From: Massilia sp. WG5
GTDB lineage: Bacteria; Pseudomonadota; Gammaproteobacteria; Burkholderiales; Burkholderiaceae_D
Length of the DNA: 64,000 nucleotides
Assembly: GCF_001412595.2 (NCBI RefSeq)
Contig: NZ_CP012640.2
Coordinates: forward strand, 3,534,001 to 3,598,000
Direction of reading: 5' to 3'
Each line of letters begins with the position of its first letter. Positions within the stretch are counted from its first letter, which is position 1. The translations under genes and the position numbers were made by a program. Of the stretch, positions 1-10,534 are shown piece after piece. The notes below the pieces were generated by a model, which was not told the DNA's origin, did not search any database, and saw only the letters and a program-made list of their open reading frames with translations.

Positions 1-501
1 CCTCATCCCGGCCATGGCGGCGCCGCTCAGTGCATGCATATTTCCCTGGATACCGCCGTGCTGGAGCATGTATTCGCGCGTTTTCGCGGCCGAGCGCCCG
101 GCGCTCGGCACACCGGTCACGCCAAGCGCTTCCGGCGCTTCGGCAAGCCGCCGGCTCAGGGCGCCAAAGGCGTCGCGCCGGGCTTCCACATAGCCATCGA
201 GGAAATAGGCGATTTCACTGCCGGGCCAGATGTGGTGCACGTACTGGTTCCAGGCATGGGCCTTGTCACCGACCGCGATCGACCAGACGCGCATCGTGCT
301 GGGGCCCTGGTCAAGGGTGCCGGAGCGAACCAGCGTGGCGGCCTGTTCGGCCAGGACCGGATTTCCATTGATAACAACATCGATGACTGCTCCATGGGAA
401 GCGCAGGCCGTCAGCGTCGCCTTGATGCAGCGGGCCAAGGTTTCAATGGACTCACGCGCCGCAATGATGGCGACTGTCCAGGGAGCAATGTTGTTGTGCA
501 T
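1..501 (-). CDS. Glycosyltransferase family 2-like protein, truncated by window edge
   Basis: Translating the minus strand from the ATG at 501 gives 167 codons without a stop, running off the window start. The N-terminus (MHNNIAPWTVAIIAARES) has the beta-strand opening of GT-A transferases. It is followed by a helix carrying RCIKA, a strand VIDVVINGN, and at about residue 102 FLDGYVEA, which sits where a DxD-type metal/sugar-nucleotide motif is expected. The C-terminal part is missing, so acceptor and donor cannot be judged. It is divergent from the UDP-sugar dehydrogenase and probably belongs to the same polysaccharide locus. Family assignment is by overall pattern and is moderately sure; the reading frame is well supported by its length and codon use. 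Confidence 0.6.
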   Translation of the reverse strand, partial: MHNNIAPWTVAIIAARESIETLARCIKATLTACASHGAVIDVVINGNPVLAEQAATLVRSGTLDQGPSTMRVWSIAVGDKAHAWNQYVHHIWPGSEIAYFLDGYVEARRDAFGALSRRLAEAPEALGVTGVPSAGRSAAKTREYMLQHGGIQGNMHALSGAAMAGMR

Positions 502-904
502 GTTGGGAAAATATTGAAAATGAGTAAATTATTTTACGTCAAACTGTGACCCCGGTGCTATTCTGGTCTGTGGCGAACACAGCAGCGAAAAAGGGTGCGC
601 ACGATAGCCGCAAAGAAAAACTTGATTTTCCGAAAATGCTAAAATTGCATCTGTGCCATGAGTGAAGCTGGACGGTATGCATGCTACCCGTGTAGAACTG
701 AATCTCCGACGACGTAAGCATGTCTGAATAAGAGCAGGACATACCGTTGCGGGAAGATCGGTCTCATGCATCTTGTTGGTTTCTTGATATTTTCTTTAAG
801 ACATTTATGGTTGTGGCACAACAGAGTTGACAAATTGTTGGGTGTCACTGTTGTCTTGCTACTAGTCAATAATGGTAAAAATCCATTCATAAACGGAACG
901 TAAT
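502..904. other. Divergent intergenic region, 403 bp
   Basis: This AT-richer stretch separates the minus-strand glycosyltransferase from the plus-strand dehydrogenase and must hold promoters for both. A TTGACA hexamer at 827-832 is a possible -35 element, but no convincing -10 box lies at the right distance. TGGCAC at 814-819 looks like a sigma-54 -24 element but has no GC at -12. No gene or clear terminator was seen here. Confidence 0.4.
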
Positions 905-2194
<1,290 letters not shown>

Positions 2195-2212
2195 GCATTT
2201 CCCGGAACTGAC

Positions 2213-2262
2213 GCCGCCTGCAACGGCCGCACGCCAGCGGCTGTGCGGCCCACGCAGGCGGC
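2213..2262 (+). other. Intercistronic stem-loop between tviB and tviC
   Basis: GCCGCCTGC (2213-2221) pairs with GCAGGCGGC (2254-2262), and inside it GGCCGCAC (2225-2232) pairs with GTGCGGCC (2243-2250). It is a strong two-part hairpin in the RNA with no T-run, so it is more likely a stability, processing or attenuation element than a terminator. Confidence 0.45.
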
Positions 2263-2318
2263 AACCCAGCGGGCCTGTTTCGGCCATTTGCCCGCGCGAC
2301 TTGTAAGAGTGTCTCAAC

Positions 2319-3347
2319 GTGAACAAGATTCAAGACGTCCAACAGCAATTGCAGCGGCACAGCTACCACTGGCTGGTTACTGGCGCTGCCGGCTTCATCG
2401 GCTCGAACCTGGTGGAAGCCCTGCTCAAGCTCAACCAGCGCGTTACCGGCCTCGACAACTTTGCGACCGGGCACCAGCACAACCTGGATCAGGTCCGTGA
2501 ACTGGTGGGCGAGGTCGCCTGGTCCAACTTTACCTTCCTGCAGGCGGACATCCGCTCGCCCGACGATTGCGCCCGTGCCTGCGAAGGCGTGGACTTCGTC
2601 CTGCACCAGGCCGCGCTCGGCTCGGTGCCGCGTTCGATCGCGAATCCGCAGCTGACCAACGAGACGAATATCTCCGGCTTCCTGAACATGCTGGTGGCCG
2701 CCCGCGACGCCAAGGTCAAGCGCTTCGTCTACGCCGCTTCCAGCTCGACCTACGGCGACCATCCCGATCTGCCGAAGGTCGAGGACCGGATCGGCAAGCC
2801 GCTGTCGCCGTATGCAGTGACCAAGTACGTCAACGAGCTGTATGCCGACGTGTTCGGTCGCACCTATGGCTTCGAGTCGATCGGCCTGCGCTACTTCAAC
2901 GTGTTCGGTCCGCGCCAGGACCCGAACGGTGCGTATGCGGCCGTGATCCCGAAATGGGTGATGGCCCTGATCCGCAACGAAGAACTGAACATCAACGGCG
3001 ACGGCGAGACCAGCCGTGACTTCTGCTATATCGACAACGTCGTGCAGGCGAACCTGCTGGCGGCCATGGCCGGCAGCGAAGCGGCCAATCAGGTATACAA
3101 CGTCGCGCTGAACGACCGCACTTCGCTCAACCAGCTGCACGCGATGATGAGCGAACTGCTGGCCCGGCGCTTCCCGCATGTGGCCGAACACAAGCCGACC
3201 TATGTCGATTTCCGCAGGGGCGACGTACGTCATTCCCAGGCCGACATCAGCAAGGCCGCCACGCTGCTGGGCTATGCGCCCACGCACCGTATCGGCGACG
3301 GCCTGAAGCAGGCTATGGACTGGTATGTCGACAATTTGCCGCGATAA
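2319..3347 (+). CDS. tviC: UDP-N-acetylglucosamine 4-epimerase (TviC/WbpP type SDR)
   Basis: A 342-residue extended short-chain dehydrogenase/reductase. The NAD-binding motif GAAGFIGS is at about 22-29, the active-site serines are in SSST at 141-144, and the catalytic YAVTK is at 165-169. The sequence is closest to VipB/TviC and WbpP epimerases, which interconvert UDP-GlcNAc/GlcNAcA and the galacto forms. The start is GTG at 2319; no better ATG exists and the NAD-binding domain begins shortly after it. It lies 124 bp after tviB with a hairpin between them, so the two are probably co-transcribed. Together they should make an N-acetylgalactosaminuronic-type precursor. Confidence 0.9.
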   Translation: MNKIQDVQQQLQRHSYHWLVTGAAGFIGSNLVEALLKLNQRVTGLDNFATGHQHNLDQVRELVGEVAWSNFTFLQADIRSPDDCARACEGVDFVLHQAALGSVPRSIANPQLTNETNISGFLNMLVAARDAKVKRFVYAASSSTYGDHPDLPKVEDRIGKPLSPYAVTKYVNELYADVFGRTYGFESIGLRYFNVFGPRQDPNGAYAAVIPKWVMALIRNEELNINGDGETSRDFCYIDNVVQANLLAAMAGSEAANQVYNVALNDRTSLNQLHAMMSELLARRFPHVAEHKPTYVDFRRGDVRHSQADISKAATLLGYAPTHRIGDGLKQAMDWYVDNLPR

Positions 3348-3394
3348 GCACTGCAGTATGAGTTCTGTATGTAATAAGAATACCGGAGGCTACT

Positions 3395-4807
3395 GTGCTT
3401 AGGATCTCTAATCACTACGTGTCGAAAATCGTTTTCGTCCTGTTGTTCGTCGAGGTGCTGGTGCTGCTCGGCGCAGCCTACGTCGGCGCGGCGGTCCGCT
3501 TCATGGAATTGGGCCAACCGATCATCCTGTCGAACATCGAGCACCTGGACCACTTCTTCACCTCGGCCATCGCCTTTACCGCCGCCATCATCTTCAGCAT
3601 GAGCGCGATGGGCATGTACCAGCTTAACTTCAACGAGGGCCTGCGCAACCCCTTCTTCATGAAGCTGATGCCCTCGTTCCTGATGGGCTTCCTGATCCTG
3701 ACGCTGGTGTTCTACGTCGCCCCCGACCTGTATTTCGGGCGCGGCATCCTGGCCCTGGTGTTCGTGATCGCCGCCGCCGGCATCTTCATCGCGCGGATGA
3801 TCTTCTTCAAGAGCTCGGAACTGCGCTTCCTCGAGACGCGCATCCTGTTCCTGGGAAGCGGACCGCTGGCCAAGGAGTGCAGCGACCTGGCCCTGCAGAG
3901 CGCGAGCTACCACCGCTACAACATCACCGGCTTCATGCCGACGCCGAACGAAGAGCTGTGCGTGCCCTCGACCAGCCTGCTGAACGGACGCGAAGGGGAT
4001 ACCCTGGTGTCGCTGGCGCGCCAGTACAACGTCGAGGAGGTCGTGGTCTCGGTGCAGAACCGCCGCGGCGGCTTCCCGATCAAGGAGCTGCTCGAGTGCA
4101 AGCTGGCCGGCGTGAAGGTCACCGACGCCGCCACCTTCTTCGAACGCGAGACCTGCCAGATCCGGGTCGACTCGCTGCAGCCGTCCTGGCTGGTGTTCGG
4201 CGGCGGTTTCGACCAGAGTTTCGTGCGCACCTTCATGAAGCGCAGCTTCGACATCGTGTGCAGCGTGATCATCCTCATGCTGACCCTGCCCCTGATGCTG
4301 CTGGCGGCGCTGGCCGTCAAGCTGGAAGACCGCGGCCCGGTGTTCTACTCGCAGGAGCGGGTCGGCAAGGATGGCAAGACCTTCTTCGTGCATAAATTCC
4401 GCAGCATGCGCACCGATGCCGAAAAGGGCGGCAAGCCGCAGTGGGCCCAGCAGAACGACCCGCGCATCACCCGCATCGGCAACTTCATGCGCAAGACCCG
4501 CATCGACGAACTGCCGCAGATCCTCAACGTGTTCAAGGGCGAGATGTCTTTCGTCGGCCCGCGTCCCGAGCGTCCCTACTTCGTCGAGCAACTGATCGAG
4601 GTGGTCCCGTATTACAATGTGCGTCACAGCGTCAAGCCGGGCATCACCGGCTGGGCCCAGGTGCGCTACGGCTACGGCTCGTCCGCCGAGGATGCACTGC
4701 AAAAGTTGCAGTACGACCTGTACTATGTGAAGAACAACAGTCTGTTCCTCGACGTCCTGATCCTGATCGACACCCTGAAAGTCGTCCTGTTCCGCAGCGG
4801 ACGCTGA
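3395..4807 (+). CDS. Undecaprenyl-phosphate sugar phosphotransferase, PEP-CTERM/XrtA type
   Basis: This 470-residue polyprenyl glycosylphosphotransferase begins EPS synthesis by loading the first sugar-1-phosphate onto undecaprenyl phosphate at the inner membrane. The N-terminal half has about four membrane segments (for example residues 8-30, 50-72, 85-105, 110-130) and a CoA/NAD-binding-like cytoplasmic domain (about 145-250). The C-terminal bacterial sugar transferase domain starts at KRSFDIVCS and contains the conserved stretches SQERVGKDGK, KFRSMRTDAE, RKTRIDELPQ, VGPRPERP and GITGWAQV. The start is GTG at 3395, preceded by GGAGG at 3385-3389. It matches the exosortase-associated EpsB subfamily. 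It stands between the sugar-nucleotide genes and prsK. Confidence 0.92.
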   Translation: MLRISNHYVSKIVFVLLFVEVLVLLGAAYVGAAVRFMELGQPIILSNIEHLDHFFTSAIAFTAAIIFSMSAMGMYQLNFNEGLRNPFFMKLMPSFLMGFLILTLVFYVAPDLYFGRGILALVFVIAAAGIFIARMIFFKSSELRFLETRILFLGSGPLAKECSDLALQSASYHRYNITGFMPTPNEELCVPSTSLLNGREGDTLVSLARQYNVEEVVVSVQNRRGGFPIKELLECKLAGVKVTDAATFFERETCQIRVDSLQPSWLVFGGGFDQSFVRTFMKRSFDIVCSVIILMLTLPLMLLAALAVKLEDRGPVFYSQERVGKDGKTFFVHKFRSMRTDAEKGGKPQWAQQNDPRITRIGNFMRKTRIDELPQILNVFKGEMSFVGPRPERPYFVEQLIEVVPYYNVRHSVKPGITGWAQVRYGYGSSAEDALQKLQYDLYYVKNNSLFLDVLILIDTLKVVLFRSGR

Positions 4808-4815
4808 TCCCTGCC

Positions 4816-4847
4816 GCGGCCTGGACGGTTCGCATCGTCCAGGCCGC
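4816..4847 (+). terminator. GC-rich hairpin after the sugar transferase gene, no T-run
   Basis: GCGGCCTGGACG (4816-4827) and CGTCCAGGCCGC (4836-4847) form a perfect 12-bp stem with an 8-base loop. No uridine tract follows, so intrinsic termination would be weak; it may act as a partial terminator or protect the upstream 3' end. TATACT at 4855-4860 follows closely. Confidence 0.4.
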
Positions 4848-4870
4848 GCGGGCTTATACTCATCCATGCC

Positions 4871-6955
4871 GTGACCAATATCGCCGCCTATAGTTATGCA
4901 CTGGCCGCAGCCGGCTACCTGCTGCTGGTCCTGCCTGTACTGTCGGGATGGAGCGGGCGCAACCAGCGCGGGACCCTGTCCGCCGCCTGCCTGCTGACCG
5001 CCTTGTGGGCCGCGTGGCTGGCCTGGGACGCCAGCCATGCGCGGTTCTGGAGCGCATTTACCGGATCGCTCGAAATACTGCGCGACGGCGCCTGGTCGCT
5101 GTTCCTGGTGGCGCTGCTGGGGCACTGGCGCAGCGAGGGCAGTCGCCTGCCGTTCGGCCTGCGCCCATCGCTGTTCGCGGCCGGCTGCGCCTACCTGGTG
5201 CTGCTGGGCGCGATGCTGGCCGGGCACTTCCGTTTCGAACTGCTGAACGCCCTCGGCGCGCTGCCGGTGGTGACTGCCTTCGCCTGCCTGGCCGTGTACG
5301 GCATGCTGCTGGTCGAGCAGGTGTACCGCAACAAGACCATCGAAGAACGCTGGGCGATCAAATTCGCCTGCCTGGGCATCGGCGGCATGTTCGCCTACGA
5401 CTTCTACCTGTACACCAACATGATGCTGTTCCGCGAGCTGAATCCGGAACTGTGGAATGCGCGCGGCGTGATCAATGCCCTGACGGTGCCGCTGGTGGCG
5501 GCCTCGATGGCGCGCAGCAAGTCGTGGAGCACCCCCTTCGTGGTGTCGCGCCGCGTGATGTTCCACTCGGCCGCGCTGTTCGGCTCCGCGATCTACCTGC
5601 TGGCGATGGGATCGGCCGGGTATTACCTGCGCTTCTTCGGCGGCCGCTGGGGCACGGTGATGCAGGCCGCCTTCCTGTTCGGCGCGGTCAGCCTGCTGCT
5701 GGTGATCCTGTTTTCCGGGACCTTCCGTTCCTGGCTGAAGGTTTCGATCAACAAGCACTTCTTCCGCTATAACTACGACTACCGCGAGGAATGGATGCGC
5801 TTCACGCGTACCCTGTCCGAACGCGGCCCCAACCTGGGCGACCGCGCGATCCAGGCGATGGCGGCGCTGGTCGAGAGCCCGGGCGGCACCCTGTGGCTGC
5901 GCAGCGATGCCGGCCGCTACGAGACCCGCGCGCGCTGGCATGCCTCCGAGGCCGACACCGTCGAGCCGGCCAATTCGCCCTTCTGCCGGTTCCTAGAAAG
6001 CACCCAGTGGGTGGTCGATCTCGACGAGTTCGTGGCCCGCCCCGACAAGTACGAAGGCCTGGCGGTGCCCGATTGGCTGCTGGAGTATCCGCGCCGCTGG
6101 CTGGTGGTGCCGCTGATCCTGCACGAGAAGCTATTCGGCTTCGTGGTGCTGCAGCGCGCCCGCAGCCCGCTCAAGCTGAACTGGGAAATCACCGACCTGC
6201 TGGAAATCGCCGGCAGCCAGGCCGCCGGCCACCTGGCCCAGGAAGACGCCGCCAACGCGCTGATGGTGGCGCGCCAGTTCGAATCCTTCAATCGCATGTC
6301 GACCTTCGTCGTCCACGACCTGAAGAACCTGGTGGCCCAGCTGTCGCTGATGAACGCGAACGCCGAAAAGCACAAGGACAATCCGGAGTTCCAGCGCGAC
6401 ATGCTGGAAACCCTGAACCATTCGGTGCAGAAGATGAAGCTGCTGCTGCAGAAGCTGTCCCGCACCGAAAACGCCGAGAAGCCGCTGCCGCTCGCGGTCG
6501 AACAGGTGGTGCGCCAGGCGGTGGCGCTGAAGAGCGCCTTCGAGCCGCGCCCGCAGCTGGTGGTCGAGGTGCCGGGCATGAAAGTGATGGCGGACCGCGA
6601 GCGCCTCGAGCGCGTGGTCGGCCACCTGATCCAGAGCGCGATCGAAGCCACGCCGCGCGACGGCCATGTCATGATCCGCCTTGGCCGCCGCGAGGCGGAC
6701 GGGCAGCCTGACGCAGTCGAAATCGAGATCGTCGATACCGGCGAAGGCATGAGCGAGGAATTCATCCGCGAGCGCCTGTTCAAGCCCTTCGACTCGACCA
6801 AGTCGGCCGGCATGGGCATCGGCGTGTTCGAGAGCCGCGAATACATCACCGAGCTGGGCGGGGCGCTGGAAGTCACCAGCCGGCCCGCGCTCGGCACCAC
6901 GTTCAAGGTCGTGCTGCCGCTGTACCATGAGGCGGCGGCAGCGACGATCTCCTGA
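4871..6955 (+). CDS. prsK: PEP-CTERM system sensor histidine kinase PrsK
   Basis: A 694-residue membrane kinase. The N-terminal ~270 residues hold about eight hydrophobic segments, followed by a GAF-like region (about 310-455). The phosphoacceptor box is STFVVHDLKNLVAQ with the candidate histidine in HDLKN, and the C-terminal HATPase domain has VDTGEGMSEEF (N/G1-like) and KSAGMGIGVFESR (G2). This layout is that of PrsK, the partner of PrsR in exosortase A genomes. It should phosphorylate the response regulator encoded 10 bp downstream. The start is GTG at 4871, because the ATG at 4866 runs into a stop at once. The input signal is unknown. Confidence 0.92.
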   Translation: MTNIAAYSYALAAAGYLLLVLPVLSGWSGRNQRGTLSAACLLTALWAAWLAWDASHARFWSAFTGSLEILRDGAWSLFLVALLGHWRSEGSRLPFGLRPSLFAAGCAYLVLLGAMLAGHFRFELLNALGALPVVTAFACLAVYGMLLVEQVYRNKTIEERWAIKFACLGIGGMFAYDFYLYTNMMLFRELNPELWNARGVINALTVPLVAASMARSKSWSTPFVVSRRVMFHSAALFGSAIYLLAMGSAGYYLRFFGGRWGTVMQAAFLFGAVSLLLVILFSGTFRSWLKVSINKHFFRYNYDYREEWMRFTRTLSERGPNLGDRAIQAMAALVESPGGTLWLRSDAGRYETRARWHASEADTVEPANSPFCRFLESTQWVVDLDEFVARPDKYEGLAVPDWLLEYPRRWLVVPLILHEKLFGFVVLQRARSPLKLNWEITDLLEIAGSQAAGHLAQEDAANALMVARQFESFNRMSTFVVHDLKNLVAQLSLMNANAEKHKDNPEFQRDMLETLNHSVQKMKLLLQKLSRTENAEKPLPLAVEQVVRQAVALKSAFEPRPQLVVEVPGMKVMADRERLERVVGHLIQSAIEATPRDGHVMIRLGRREADGQPDAVEIEIVDTGEGMSEEFIRERLFKPFDSTKSAGMGIGVFESREYITELGGALEVTSRPALGTTFKVVLPLYHEAAAATIS

Positions 6956-6965
6956 AAGGAAAACC

Positions 6966-8327
6966 GTGACCCAAACCAAACCGAAACTGCTGATCATCGA
7001 AGACGACCCCGGCCTGCAGAAGCAGCTGCGCTGGAGCATCGACGCCTACGAGGTGGTGGTGGCCGGCGACCGCGAGGCCGCGCTGGCCCAGATCCGCCGC
7101 CACGAACCGGCGGTGGTGACCATGGACCTGGGCCTGCCGCCCGATCCGGACGGTTCCACCGAGGGCCTGGCCACGCTGGCCCAGATCCTGGCGCTGGCGC
7201 CGGACACCCGCGTGATCGTCCTGACCGGCAACCAGGACCACAACAATGCCGTCAAGGCGATCGGCATGGGCGCCTACGACTTCCACCAGAAGCCGGTCGA
7301 CCCCGAAGTGCTGAACCTGGTGATCCAGCGCGCCTTCTTCCTGCACAACCTGCAGCAGGAGAACCGCCGCATGCAGCAGTCGCAGGCCGATTCGCCGCTG
7401 GCCGGCGTGATCTCGCGCGACCCCGGCATGCTGAAGGTCTGCCGCACCATCGAGAAGGTCGCGCCGACCTCGGCCTCGGTGATGCTGCTGGGCGAATCCG
7501 GCACCGGCAAGGAAGTGCTGGCGCGCGCCGTCCACGCGCTGTCGCCGCGCTCGAAAGAGCGTTTCATGGCGATCAACTGCGCGGCGATTCCGGAAAACCT
7601 GCTCGAGAGCGAACTGTTCGGCTACGAGAAGGGCGCCTTCACCGGCGCCGCCAAGCAGACCAAGGGCAAGGTCGAACTGGCCCACGGCGGCACCTTCTTC
7701 CTCGACGAAGTGGGAGACCTGCCGATGCCGCTGCAGGCGAAACTGCTGCGCTTCCTGCAGGAGCGCGTGATCGAGCGCATCGGCGGCCACGAGGAGATCC
7801 CGGTCGACGTGCGCATCGTCTGCGCGACCCACCAGAAGCTGAAGGACCTGTGCGTCCAGGGGCGCTTCCGCGAGGACTTGTATTACCGCCTGTCGGAGAT
7901 CGTGGTGAACATTCCGCCGATGCGCCTGCGCGAAGGCGACGCCGCGCTGCTGGCCCACCACTTCAAGAACAAGTTCTGCAGCCAGGAAGCGCGCTCCTCG
8001 CTGCACTTCTCGCCGGATGCGCTGGCGGCGATCGAAGCCTATGCCTGGCCGGGCAATGTGCGCGAGATGGAAAACTGCATCAAGCGCGCCGTGATCATGG
8101 CCGACGGGAACACCATCGTCGCCGACGATCTCGGCCTGCCCGACACCGAGGCCGAAGAAGAACCGTTGAACCTGCGCCAGGTGCGCGACGAGGCCGAGTA
8201 CAAGGCCATCGTGAAGGCGCTGGCGCGGGCCGACGGGAATATCGTGAAGGCGTCGGAGATGCTGGGCATTAGCCGCCCGACCATGTATGACCTGATGGGG
8301 CGGCACGGCATCAAGGCCGCCGCGTGA
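6966..8327 (+). CDS. prsR: PEP-CTERM-box sigma-54 response regulator PrsR
   Basis: A 453-residue NtrC-family activator. The receiver domain (about 7-125) has acidic residues EDD at 12-14 and the phosphoacceptor Asp54 in TMDLGLPP. The AAA+ domain carries the Walker A motif GESGTGKE, the sigma-54 contact loop GAFTGA and the Walker B segment [11 protein letters not shown]. The C-terminus is a Fis-type helix-turn-helix ([19 protein letters not shown]). The start is taken as GTG at 6966 with GAAAGGA at 6954-6960 in front; an in-frame ATG at 6927 lies inside prsK and adds a basic, non-homologous tail. In exosortase A bacteria PrsK/PrsR with RpoN activates PEP-CTERM genes, and two -24/-12 sites occur later in this window (40732 and 46317). 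Confidence 0.94.
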   Translation: MTQTKPKLLIIEDDPGLQKQLRWSIDAYEVVVAGDREAALAQIRRHEPAVVTMDLGLPPDPDGSTEGLATLAQILALAPDTRVIVLTGNQDHNNAVKAIGMGAYDFHQKPVDPEVLNLVIQRAFFLHNLQQENRRMQQSQADSPLAGVISRDPGMLKVCRTIEKVAPTSASVMLLGESGTGKEVLARAVHALSPRSKERFMAINCAAIPENLLESELFGYEKGAFTGAAKQTKGKVELAHGGTFFLDEVGDLPMPLQAKLLRFLQERVIERIGGHEEIPVDVRIVCATHQKLKDLCVQGRFREDLYYRLSEIVVNIPPMRLREGDAALLAHHFKNKFCSQEARSSLHFSPDALAAIEAYAWPGNVREMENCIKRAVIMADGNTIVADDLGLPDTEAEEEPLNLRQVRDEAEYKAIVKALARADGNIVKASEMLGISRPTMYDLMGRHGIKAAA

Positions 8328-9664
8328 CCCGTCACCGGCGCCGTTTCACGCAGGCGGCCCTGCTGCTCGGAGGCGTCGGCCTGCTGGCGGCGGCCGGCGG
8401 CCTGCTGTACCTGCAGGGACAGGGCATCACGCCGCGCGCGCTCGCGCCTTACATCGAGAAGCGCAGCAGCGGCCACAATCCGCTGATCGAAGGCGCCGGA
8501 CAGGAATTGGCCGCGGCACTGTACGGCATTGACCGCGGCGAGGCCGTGCCGGATCTGCTGGCGCAGGGCCTGGTTGGCGCCCAGCCTGCCGGCGCCGGGC
8601 GGCAGGACGAGCGGGATGGCGGCCACACCCGCAAGCTGGTCGCGTCAAGCGAGGAAGCGCGGCGCGCCATTGCCGCCGCCGCGCCGGGCGACGAGATCGT
8701 GTTCCTGCCCGGGACCTACCGCATCCGCGGCAACCTTGACGCCAGCCGTGCGGGAGAAGAGGGCGCGCCGATCGTCGTACGCGCCGAGCGGCCGGGCAGT
8801 GCGACCATCGAGTTCGACGCCGCCGAGGGCTTCAAGGTGTCGGCGCCGTACTGGCGTTTCGAAAACCTCACCATCCGCGGGGCCTGCGCGCAGCAGGAAT
8901 ACTGCGAACACGCTTTTCACGTGGTCGCCGGCGCCCACCATTTCGCGGCCGTCAACAACACCATCCTCGACTTCAACGCCCACTTCAAGATCAACGCCGC
9001 GGACGGGCGTTTCCCGGACGACGGCCTGATCGAATCGAACACGCTCGCCGATTCGGCGCCGCGCCGTACCGCCAGTCCGGTCACGCCGATCGACCTGGTC
9101 GCGGCCAGCAACTGGGTCATCCGGCGCAACCTGATCGCCGACTTCATCAAGCTTGGCGGCGACCGGATCAGCTATGGCGCCTTCGCCAAGGGCGCCGGCG
9201 CGCACAACCGCTTCGAGCGCAACGCCGTCGTGTGCGAGCAGCACCTGCGCGGCTTCCCTGGACAGCGGGTCGGCCTGTCCTTCGGCGGCGGCGGCACCGG
9301 CAAGCCTTACTGCCGCGACCACAGGTGCGTGACCGAGCAGGACCAGGGCGTCATGCAGGACAACCTCGTCGCCGCCTGCTCGGACGTTGGCATCTACGTG
9401 AACGCCGCGGCGCGGACCCGGCTGCTCGGTAACACGGTGGTCGACACGGCCGGCGTGGACGTGCGTTTCCCCGAGAGCAGCGCCGAGGCCAATGGCAACC
9501 TGGTCGACGGCAGCATCCGCAGCCGCAACGGGGCCCGCCTGCATCCCGGCGACAACCGGGAAACCCCGATCGCGCTGGGCTATCTCGGCTATCACCCGCT
9601 GCGCAAGTGCGGCAGCGCATGGGGGAAGGAAGGGCGCTACGACGGCGCCCGCTGCGGCGACTGA
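8324..9664 (+). CDS. Secreted/anchored right-handed beta-helix protein, PL6/chondroitinase B-like
   Basis: 446 residues. The start GTG overlaps the prsR stop (GTGA), so translation is coupled. Residues about 1-30 are a basic then hydrophobic signal or anchor. From about residue 105 the pattern LVASSEEARRAIAAAAPGDE, then FLPGTYRIRGNL and PIVVRAERPG, matches the start of chondroitinase B-like polysaccharide lyases. It is followed by repeated N-, T- and L-rich rungs typical of a parallel beta-helix (NNTILDFNAH, ESNTLADSA, RRNLIADF, QDNLVAACS, LGNTVVDTA). It probably binds or cleaves an acidic polysaccharide outside the cytoplasm, conceivably the product of this locus. Catalytic residues were not identified, so lyase activity is an inference only. 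Confidence 0.7.
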   Translation: MTRHRRRFTQAALLLGGVGLLAAAGGLLYLQGQGITPRALAPYIEKRSSGHNPLIEGAGQELAAALYGIDRGEAVPDLLAQGLVGAQPAGAGRQDERDGGHTRKLVASSEEARRAIAAAAPGDEIVFLPGTYRIRGNLDASRAGEEGAPIVVRAERPGSATIEFDAAEGFKVSAPYWRFENLTIRGACAQQEYCEHAFHVVAGAHHFAAVNNTILDFNAHFKINAADGRFPDDGLIESNTLADSAPRRTASPVTPIDLVAASNWVIRRNLIADFIKLGGDRISYGAFAKGAGAHNRFERNAVVCEQHLRGFPGQRVGLSFGGGGTGKPYCRDHRCVTEQDQGVMQDNLVAACSDVGIYVNAAARTRLLGNTVVDTAGVDVRFPESSAEANGNLVDGSIRSRNGARLHPGDNRETPIALGYLGYHPLRKCGSAWGKEGRYDGARCGD

Positions 9665-9682
9665 CCGCTAATCAAGCGGAAA

Positions 9683-10534
9683 TCAGGCCGCGCGCAGCCA
9701 GGCCGCGGTCCACGCCACGACCTGCTCGTGCCACTCGCGCCGCGAGCAGGTATGGTCGGCCCCGGGCAGCGTATGGCGGGTCACGTGCGGCCCGGCCAGC
9801 AGGCGCTCCCAGTCGCGCGAGCCGGACGACAGCCCGGCGAATTCCTGCGCCGTCAGGTCGGCGCCGCTCAGCATCACCAGCACCCTGCCGCCGAAACGCT
9901 GCAGCGCGGCGTGCATCCGCTCGGGCAGGGGAGCAGGGCTGTCGGCCTGCTGCGCGGCAGGGGCTTTCGGGCCGAACGCGGCGCGGACCTGGGCCGCGAA
10001 GGAGGTCGCGGCCTGCCTGGCATCGAAGCGGCCGCTGGCGATCTTCTTCCACAGCTCCGGCGCCAGCAGGCGGCTGCGGTAATAATGCTTCAGGGTCGCC
10101 CTGGCGGCGCCGTCCTCGGTGCGTACCCAGGGATTCAGCAGGGCCAGGCCGGCCACGCGCGCGTCATTCGGCGCGTACATCGCCGCCGCCGAGGCGCCGT
10201 CGCACAGGCCCCACAGCACCACGTCTTCGAGTCCCGGCGCCTGCGCCATGAAACAGTCGATCGCCGCGCGCAGGTCGTCCTCGATCTGTTCGAAATCGCG
10301 CGGCGCGCCTTCGCTGTCGCCCATGCCGCGGTAGTCGAAGCGCATGGCCGGAATACCGGCCTGCGCCAGGCTGCGCGCGAGCAGGGTGAACTGGCGGTGG
10401 CTGCCGGTGCGCACCTGCGGGCCGCCGACCACGATCAGGACGCCGCGCGTCGCCGGCCGGGCCGGCAGCGACAGCACCCCATACAGCCAGGAGGCGCCGC
10501 AGGCAAAACTCAGGGCGCGTTCTTCAAGATGCAT
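9683..10534 (-). CDS. Exosortase A system-associated alpha/beta hydrolase 1
   Basis: A 283-residue alpha/beta hydrolase that matches exosortase-associated hydrolase 1. The start is the ATG at 10534 (MHLEERALSF), which overlaps the upstream hydrolase 2 gene by 11 bp; a longer in-frame ORF reaching 10882 is a shadow of that gene. Residues 30-45 give the first strand and oxyanion region (VLIVVGGPQVRTGSHRQF). The nucleophile elbow reads GLCDG at 109-113, so the nucleophile is Cys111 rather than serine, and the acid/histidine region near the C-terminus contains PGADHTCS. The substrate is unknown; a thioester or acyl product of the neighbouring ACP/ligase module is a reasonable guess. Confidence 0.88.
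   Translation of the reverse strand: MHLEERALSFACGASWLYGVLSLPARPATRGVLIVVGGPQVRTGSHRQFTLLARSLAQAGIPAMRFDYRGMGDSEGAPRDFEQIEDDLRAAIDCFMAQAPGLEDVVLWGLCDGASAAAMYAPNDARVAGLALLNPWVRTEDGAARATLKHYYRSRLLAPELWKKIASGRFDARQAATSFAAQVRAAFGPKAPAAQQADSPAPLPERMHAALQRFGGRVLVMLSGADLTAQEFAGLSSGSRDWERLLAGPHVTRHTLPGADHTCSRREWHEQVVAWTAAWLRAA

Noticed and set aside
814..832. TGGCAC followed by TTGAC as a sigma-54 promoter upstream of tviB
   Set aside because: Spacing is two bases too long and the -12 GC is missing.
3272..5941. 889-residue minus-strand ORF
   Set aside because: Spans antisense of three recognised genes; no domain or start site.
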